From Paenibacillus sp. BK033 (GTDB lineage: Bacteria > Bacillota > Bacilli > Paenibacillales > Paenibacillaceae): a stretch of DNA of 64,000 nucleotides. Below the pieces are notes generated by a model. The model did no database searches. It was not told the origin of the DNA and saw nothing but the letters and a program-made list of their open reading frames with translations. Where the stretch lies: contig NZ_SLVP01000002.1 in the NCBI RefSeq assembly GCF_004345425.1, positions 1,041,747-1,105,746 of the forward strand, read 5' to 3'. Both the position numbers and the translations under genes were made by a program. Shown piece after piece: positions 59,165 through 64,000 of this stretch; position 1 is the stretch's first letter; each line of letters opens with the position of its first letter.

Positions 59165-60275
59165 GTTGAGGACCACCTTTGGATCTTATCGTCGCAATTA
59201 GCGAAAGACAGACGGGAAACAAAATAAACAGAAATATACTAAAATAGCCGATATCATCCCCAAGCTTGAATACCTCATTGATGTTCTTCGGGATCATGGC
59301 TGCAAGAAAGATGAAGGGTACAAGCGCAAAAATAACCGACTTGTAAGGAAGGTTAAACAATTGCGACAAACCTAGGGACGAATTATAAAAGAAGCTGCTG
59401 TAATTGCAGAACATCTGCATCAGCCAAATGACCATCAGCGGGAATTCAAAGCGTTCGAATAGAAATCCCGTAACCTCGAAGCTCCGTATCAGATCTATCG
59501 TTGGCCAGGTACTGGTTACGGCCGAATCTACGGACAAACCGCCGATGACCATTATGATGGTAAAAAAGTAAATCACGGCAGGAATAGAGATTCCAGCCAG
59601 CATAGCTTTCAGAGCTTGCTTTGGATGATCCAATTGCGCCACCAACGTCATTACAACCTCGCAACCCGAATAAACCAGAACGGTTGATTTGAGCCCCAGA
59701 ATAACCGGAAGTATCCCGTCTCCCAGAACGGGCCTTAGATTATCGAGATGGAATAACCTCAAGCTCAGCAGATAGGAAACAATCAGAATAAACAAGCTGA
59801 TGGGAAAAACGATCTGTCCCACCCGCGCGATTGCATTGATGCCTCCTCGGATCAAATAGGCGCCCAGCCAAATAAAAGGAATCGTGATCGCCCATATCGG
59901 CGTGCCTTCCAGCAAGTAAAACATCGTTACCTCGGACATCACGCGGATCTCGAAGCCTGCGATTGCGATGTAATACAGGACTAATAACAAGCACCATAAA
60001 ATGCCGGGATACCGGCCAATTACGCTTTGCGTATATTGAAATACGGTTTTGCCCGGGAAGCGCAGGCTTAATTTGACCATCAAGACAACTACCAGCATAA
60101 CGACCAATCCGCCCAAAAGCACGGAAATCCAGCTGTCCGGCGTTTTCACCGTCTCGCTTACGCTTCTTGGCAGGGTCAAGATGCCAGCCCCCAGCATCGT
60201 ATTATTTAAAACCAGCGCCGCTTGCGAGGATGTGATTTTGTCGTCCGGCGCAAGAAAGGATTTTGAAGCGGACAT
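59151..60275 (-). CDS. Spore germination receptor subunit B (GerB family permease)
   Basis: A 374-residue APC-type protein with about ten helices. DKITSSQAALVLNNTMLGAGILTLPRSVSE matches the GerAB first half-helix; DSWISVLLGGLVVMLVVVLMVKLSLRFPGKTVFQY follows. The ligand-binding subunit of receptor 2. It overlaps the gerC gene by 14 bases and starts 15 bases after the gerA stop. Confidence 0.92.
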   Translation of the reverse strand: MSASKSFLAPDDKITSSQAALVLNNTMLGAGILTLPRSVSETVKTPDSWISVLLGGLVVMLVVVLMVKLSLRFPGKTVFQYTQSVIGRYPGILWCLLLVLYYIAIAGFEIRVMSEVTMFYLLEGTPIWAITIPFIWLGAYLIRGGINAIARVGQIVFPISLFILIVSYLLSLRLFHLDNLRPVLGDGILPVILGLKSTVLVYSGCEVVMTLVAQLDHPKQALKAMLAGISIPAVIYFFTIIMVIGGLSVDSAVTSTWPTIDLIRSFEVTGFLFERFEFPLMVIWLMQMFCNYSSFFYNSSLGLSQLFNLPYKSVIFALVPFIFLAAMIPKNINEVFKLGDDIGYFSIFLFILFPVCLSLIATIRSKGGPQHEKT

Positions 60276-60290
60276 CGTTTTCCCTCGATT

Positions 60291-61907
60291 CTATCTGCGT
60301 TTGTTTTGCATCGTTTTCATCAGCTTTGGTCTCCTCTTCATCATGAAGATCGGCACGCGAATAAAGAAATCCTTCCAGTCGCTCCAGCGGAATGGCGTAA
60401 GCGGGGTGAGATAAGGAACACCAAAGCTTTTTAATTTGGCTAGATGACAGCAGATCAGCAAGAAGAACAAGATGGTCCCGAACATGCCCAAAATGGAGGC
60501 AAACAGCATAGCCACGAACCGGAGAAGCCGAAGCGTAATCCCGGCGCTGTACATCGGAATCGAAAAGGATGAAATCGCCGTGACCGCAACTACGATGACC
60601 AGAAAAGGACTTACGATTCCCGCTTGAACGGCCGCCTCTCCAATAACAAGACCGCCAACGATGCCCATTGCGGGTCCAATCGGCTTGGGCAGCCGAATTC
60701 CCGCCTCTCTCAATATCTCGATGGAAATTTCCAGTATGAGAACCTCAATTAAAGAGGGAAACGGAACGCCCTGCCGGGTCTCAATAATCGTTAGAGCAAG
60801 CTCCGTAGGGATTAGCCCCGGATGAAACGAAATAAAAGAAATATACAAGGATGGAGCCATTAGAGCGATGAAGGCCGCCAGAAAACGGAGAATGCGCAAT
60901 AAGGAACCGGGCATCCAGCGTTCGAAATAGTCCTCCGGCGATTGCAGAAGCATGCTGAAGGTAACGGGCACAATCAGCGCGAACGGCGTTCCGTCCAGCA
61001 AAATCGCGATTCTGCCTTCCAGCAGCGCCGCCATAACCCGGTCAGGACGCTCCGTGTTTTGGGTTTGCTGGAACGGACTTAGATAGTTATCCTCAATCAA
61101 TTGCTCGATATAACCGGACTCCGCGGCATAATCAAGCCTGATTCCTTCTATCCGGTCGGTAACCTCCCGAAGCAAGTCCGGATTGACGATCTGATCCAGG
61201 TATACGACAGCCAATTCCTTCTGGATAGTGTGACCAATCAAATAGCTTCGGATTTGAAGATTTTCCGTGACTCCCTGCTTTCTCAGGATAGCCGTATTTA
61301 TATTAATATCTTCCGTAAAGCCAATCCGGGAGCCTCGCAGCAAGGTTTCGGACACCGGCTCCGTAATATCGCGGGCAGGACCGCTTGGCGGATTGATTAA
61401 AAGAACTTCATTTCGACCATCAATAACCAGGGCCAAATAGCCAAATAAAATGGCCTTTGTCAGCTCCTCCATCGAGGAAATCGCATGTACCGAGTTCGTT
61501 GGTAAACGTTCAATGAGCGGGAGAGGCAGCTCCGTATCCCGCAGCATCTGCATAATCTCCATTTTTAGCAATTGATCTTCCTGCATGCCCTTAACAAAAA
61601 TGAGAGCAGCACGAATCTTGGCATCCCCCATGGTCAGTTCGCGGATGACAACGTCGCTGTTTAACCCGATCGTGTTCCTGATTTTATCGATATTGGTATC
61701 GTAATTTGCGGAAATGGGATGAATGGGCGGCTCTTCGTTATCCGAAGCGTTCATGCTGCTCGCCCCGCCTGAAGAGACCAGCTTGTCATCCGCTAAAGAG
61801 GCAAGTGCTTTATAAATCCGGTAGATCAACAGGGGAACAACAAGAGTAATAAAGGCCTGGAATAACACGCTCCATCCCGGAATATGGGATTTAATCGAAG
61901 ATAACAT
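60291..61907 (-). CDS. Spore germination receptor subunit A (GerA family)
   Basis: A 538-residue protein, unusual in that a membrane helix precedes the soluble domain (IPGWSVLFQAFITLVVPLLIYRIY, residues about 9-32). The soluble region follows with RNTIGLNSDVVIRELTMGDAKIRAALIFVKGMQED; then SPFQQTQNTERPDRVMAALLEGRIAILLDGTPFALIVPVTFSMLLQSPEDYFERW and five helices. GerA-family subunit of receptor 2 in the spore inner membrane. It has no clear sigma-G promoter by eye in the 200 bases upstream. Confidence 0.92.
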   Translation of the reverse strand: MLSSIKSHIPGWSVLFQAFITLVVPLLIYRIYKALASLADDKLVSSGGASSMNASDNEEPPIHPISANYDTNIDKIRNTIGLNSDVVIRELTMGDAKIRAALIFVKGMQEDQLLKMEIMQMLRDTELPLPLIERLPTNSVHAISSMEELTKAILFGYLALVIDGRNEVLLINPPSGPARDITEPVSETLLRGSRIGFTEDININTAILRKQGVTENLQIRSYLIGHTIQKELAVVYLDQIVNPDLLREVTDRIEGIRLDYAAESGYIEQLIEDNYLSPFQQTQNTERPDRVMAALLEGRIAILLDGTPFALIVPVTFSMLLQSPEDYFERWMPGSLLRILRFLAAFIALMAPSLYISFISFHPGLIPTELALTIIETRQGVPFPSLIEVLILEISIEILREAGIRLPKPIGPAMGIVGGLVIGEAAVQAGIVSPFLVIVVAVTAISSFSIPMYSAGITLRLLRFVAMLFASILGMFGTILFFLLICCHLAKLKSFGVPYLTPLTPFRWSDWKDFFIRVPIFMMKRRPKLMKTMQNKRR

Positions 61908-62053
61908 TCATAATCCTTCCTTTAATTACTCTCGTTCAGATCGAATGCAGATTGGGGAAATGGCAATGTAAGAATAATATTCCTAATTTGGCTTCAAATA
62001 TACAAAGTTAGGCTTTTGCTGGCCTATTGAACGACTGGCATCCCTATATTTTT

Positions 62054-62096
62054 TAAAAAAAAGACAATTCCCTTCTGTAATCAGAAGAAAATTGTC
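62054..62096 (-). terminator. Terminator after araD
   Basis: GACAATT...TTCTG (62063-62077) and CAGAA...AATTGTC (62082-62096) pair around a short internal bulge. On the minus strand the stem is followed by TTTTTTTT (62062-62054). Confidence 0.85.
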
Positions 62097-62109
62097 CTTG
62101 ATCGTTTCG

Positions 62110-62802
62110 TTATTTGATTTGGCCGTAATAGGCATTAGCGCCATGCTTCCGGAGAAAATGCTTGTCGAGCAAAGCCTGATCCATCGGCTGAATGTCCGGA
62201 TTAAGATTATAAGCATGAAGGGCCATCTTTGCAACTTCCTCCACGACTACCGCATTATGAACGGCCTCATGCGGATCTTTGCCCCAGTTGAATGGCGCAT
62301 GGCTGTTCACAAGCACGCTTGGTATCATCATTGGGTCTTTATCCTTAAACGTTTCGACAATGACGTTGCCGGTCTCGAGCTCATAAGCGCTTTCGATCTC
62401 CTCGCGCGTCATTGCGCGGGTAACCGGGATTTCGCCGTAGAAGTAATCGGCATGAGTGGTCCCCAGAGCAGGAATCCCCCGGCCGGCTTGCGCCCAGCTT
62501 GTTGCCCACGGAGAATGCGTATGCACGATTCCGCCAATCTGCGGAAAGGCTTTATATAAGACAAGATGCGTTGGCGTATCCGAGGATGGTTTGAGCTCGC
62601 CCTCTACCTTATTCCCCTCAAGATCCACAACAACAAGATCCTCCAGCTTAAGCTGATCGTAAGGCACGCCGCTAGGCTTGATGACCACAAGGCCGCTTTC
62701 CCGATCGATACCGCTCACATTTCCCCAGGTAAACGTAACAAGACCATACTTAGGCAAATCCAAGTTGGCTTCCAATACCTCTTGCTTTAACCGCTCCAGC
62801 AT
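62110..62802 (-). CDS. araD: L-ribulose-5-phosphate 4-epimerase
   Basis: A 230-residue class II aldolase/adducin-type epimerase. Key features are [31 protein letters not shown] (phosphate-binding and TWGN), [34 protein letters not shown] with zinc ligands in HTH, and [30 protein letters not shown] 62802 is chosen for the AAAGGA upstream. It converts L-ribulose 5-phosphate to D-xylulose 5-phosphate, the third step of arabinose use. An AraR operator sits in its promoter; araA and araB are not in the window. Confidence 0.92.
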   Translation of the reverse strand: MLERLKQEVLEANLDLPKYGLVTFTWGNVSGIDRESGLVVIKPSGVPYDQLKLEDLVVVDLEGNKVEGELKPSSDTPTHLVLYKAFPQIGGIVHTHSPWATSWAQAGRGIPALGTTHADYFYGEIPVTRAMTREEIESAYELETGNVIVETFKDKDPMMIPSVLVNSHAPFNWGKDPHEAVHNAVVVEEVAKMALHAYNLNPDIQPMDQALLDKHFLRKHGANAYYGQIK

Positions 62803-62840
62803 GTTGCTCATCCTTTCGTCGATCCTCATTTTCCAATGTC

Positions 62841-62869
62841 ATTATACACTTGTACGTACATGTTTTCTA
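62841..62869 (-). promoter_or_regulatory. araD promoter with AraR operator
   Basis: Minus-strand TATAAT (62846-62841) and a weak -35 TAGAAA (62869-62864) are 17 bases apart. Exactly between them lies ACTTGTACGTACATGT (62848-62863, plus strand), with the perfect palindromic TGTACGTACA core of the AraR operator (ATTTGTACGTACAAAT in B. subtilis). Repression by occlusion is expected, relieved by arabinose. Confidence 0.8.
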
Positions 62870-62900
62870 CATTTATTTTGTCACGACCCGCGACTTGTCA

Positions 62901-63998
62901 TTACATCTTGCGGGTCGATTCTCTAATAATCAAGCTAGGCTTGTAAGTTTTGGATTCCGGCATCAAGGTGCCGCCGCTCTCGATCAGCTCGAACAACAGG
63001 CTTGCGGCGTCCTCTCCCATTTCCGCCTTCGGATGAACAAGCGTTGTCAGCTTCACTTCGGATGCCGTTGCGAGCGGCGAGTCGTCGAATCCAACCACGG
63101 ATATATCCTGCGGTACGGATAGCCCGGCTTGGCGGATAACTTCGAGCAGATGCAGAGCCAGCTCGTCGTTGTAGCAGACAAATGCCGTTGGCCGTTCCTC
63201 TTCCGGAAGCTCCAGGAGCCTTGCCGCTTCTTCAATCGGCTTCTTCGCTTTCTCCTCCGTCCGGTAAGCCACAACAAACTCCGGCTGAAGGAGACAGCCT
63301 TCCTGCTGATGCGCGCGCATAAAGCCTTTCAAGCGCAGCACGCCCTGCTGGTCATCCGTCTTGAAAAACCCGACAATCCGGCGATGTCCCAGCTCGAGCA
63401 AATGCTGAGCCGCCGTACGGCCTCCATCTTCATCGTCGATGACAAGAGAAGGACAGCTGATTTCCGGGTATCGGGCGTTTATCATGACATAAGGAATTCG
63501 CCGGTTGTTAAGCGCGAGAAAATAAGCCAGATTCGGATTTCCTTCGGCGCTTTTGGTCGGTTCGATAATCAAACCGCTCAGCGGCTGGCTGGTTAACATG
63601 GACAGGCTTTCCCGTTCCCTGCCCTTATCGTTGTCCGTGCTGGAGAGCAGCAGCCGATAGCCTTTGGCCCGAATCGCCGCTTCCGTCCCGCGTACGATAT
63701 GCGGAAAAATATAATCCGAAATATAAGTCGTTATGAGGCCTATCGTCTGGGTTTCCGCACGGCTCTCGCTTTCCCGCGCATCCGCTACGAAGGTCCCTTT
63801 TCCTTGCAGACGGTACAGCCTGCCTTCCTTCTCCAGCTCTCCTAGCGTTTGGCGGACGGTTTGCCGGCTTAGCCCGAACTGCTCGGATATTTCGTTCTCT
63901 GACGGCATCTGCTCATTGGGCTGAAGCTTTCCCGTCTCCAGCCATGCCAATATTTCTTTCTTGAGCTGAATGTATTTCGGCAATGATTTTTCTTTCAT
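62901..63998 (-). CDS. araR: Arabinose-responsive transcriptional repressor (GntR/LacI hybrid)
   Basis: A 365-residue regulator. KYIQLKKEILAWLETGKLQPNEQMPSENEISEQFGLSRQTVRQTLGELEKEGRLYRLQGKGTFV is the GntR winged helix, and from about residue 80 a LacI-type sugar domain follows (TIGLITTYISDYIFPHIVRGTEAAIRAKGYRLLLSSTDND; DISVVGFDDSPLATASEVKLTT). This is the AraR architecture. The start ATG is two bases inside the right edge, so the upstream region is outside the window. It lies upstream of araD, whose promoter has an AraR operator. Confidence 0.9.
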   Translation of the reverse strand: MKEKSLPKYIQLKKEILAWLETGKLQPNEQMPSENEISEQFGLSRQTVRQTLGELEKEGRLYRLQGKGTFVADARESESRAETQTIGLITTYISDYIFPHIVRGTEAAIRAKGYRLLLSSTDNDKGRERESLSMLTSQPLSGLIIEPTKSAEGNPNLAYFLALNNRRIPYVMINARYPEISCPSLVIDDEDGGRTAAQHLLELGHRRIVGFFKTDDQQGVLRLKGFMRAHQQEGCLLQPEFVVAYRTEEKAKKPIEEAARLLELPEEERPTAFVCYNDELALHLLEVIRQAGLSVPQDISVVGFDDSPLATASEVKLTTLVHPKAEMGEDAASLLFELIESGGTLMPESKTYKPSLIIRESTRKM

Positions 63999-64000
63999 GA

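Overview
The window reads as chromosome of an endospore-forming, polysaccharide-degrading Bacillota, most like Paenibacillus. The evidence is two complete gerA-gerB-gerC type germinant-receptor operons, a giant S-layer-anchored (SLH) glycanase, YesM/YesN-style two-component and AraC regulators, CUT1 sugar ABC transporters with lipoprotein binding proteins, GntR/LacI hybrid (AraR-type) repressors, strong GGAGG ribosome sites with frequent TTG/GTG starts, and several CcpA (cre)-like sites. I found no rRNA, tRNA, CRISPR array, insertion sequence or phage gene.

Layout. 1-887: truncated secreted GH30 glycosidase behind a double LacI-type operator. 1247-12514: a glycosylation island. It holds two NAD-dependent sugar epimerase/decarboxylase genes, a UDP-sugar dehydrogenase, a methyltransferase, three paralogous GT4 glycosyltransferases, three tandem copies of an unrecognised ~150-residue beta-rich protein, an Asp-box beta-propeller and a very basic small protein. 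None of the structural proteins has a signal peptide, and one promoter matches the sporulation sigma-K consensus, so I infer a mother-cell-made glycosylated spore-surface layer. 12598-14165: MerR regulator plus zinc alcohol dehydrogenase with a textbook 19-bp-spacer MerR promoter.

14169-30665: a beta-mannan utilisation locus. A sensor kinase / LacI / response regulator operon is followed by an SLH-anchored GH26 mannanase, a CUT1 importer, intracellular GH113 mannanase, AGE-family mannobiose/cellobiose 2-epimerase and GH130 mannosylglucose phosphorylase. Together these cut mannan outside, import oligomers, trim them, epimerise mannobiose to mannosyl-glucose and phosphorolyse it. A second orphan binding protein follows. 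30799-34966: serine hydrolase, GH151-like enzyme and AraC regulator. 34976-35142: decayed AraC fragments. 35200-38797: germinant receptor operon 1. 38846-40911: GH105 and AraC regulator. 40996-41877: an orphan nicotianamine synthase-like (opine metallophore) gene. 42029-46043: tandem twin secreted propeller-like proteins with C-terminal discoidin/CBM32 domains. 46194-57318: a second glycan locus (TIM-barrel epimerase, CUT1 importer, SGNH esterase, GH38 alpha-mannosidase, GH43, GntR/LacI regulator) in which a shared AGTATAC motif occurs at three promoters. 57460-57993: RNase H-fold protein. 57980-61907: germinant receptor operon 2. 62110-63998: araD and araR with an AraR operator in the araD promoter.

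Protein calls rest on motif recognition by eye; substrate assignments for glycosidases and transporters are inferences from family and neighbours.
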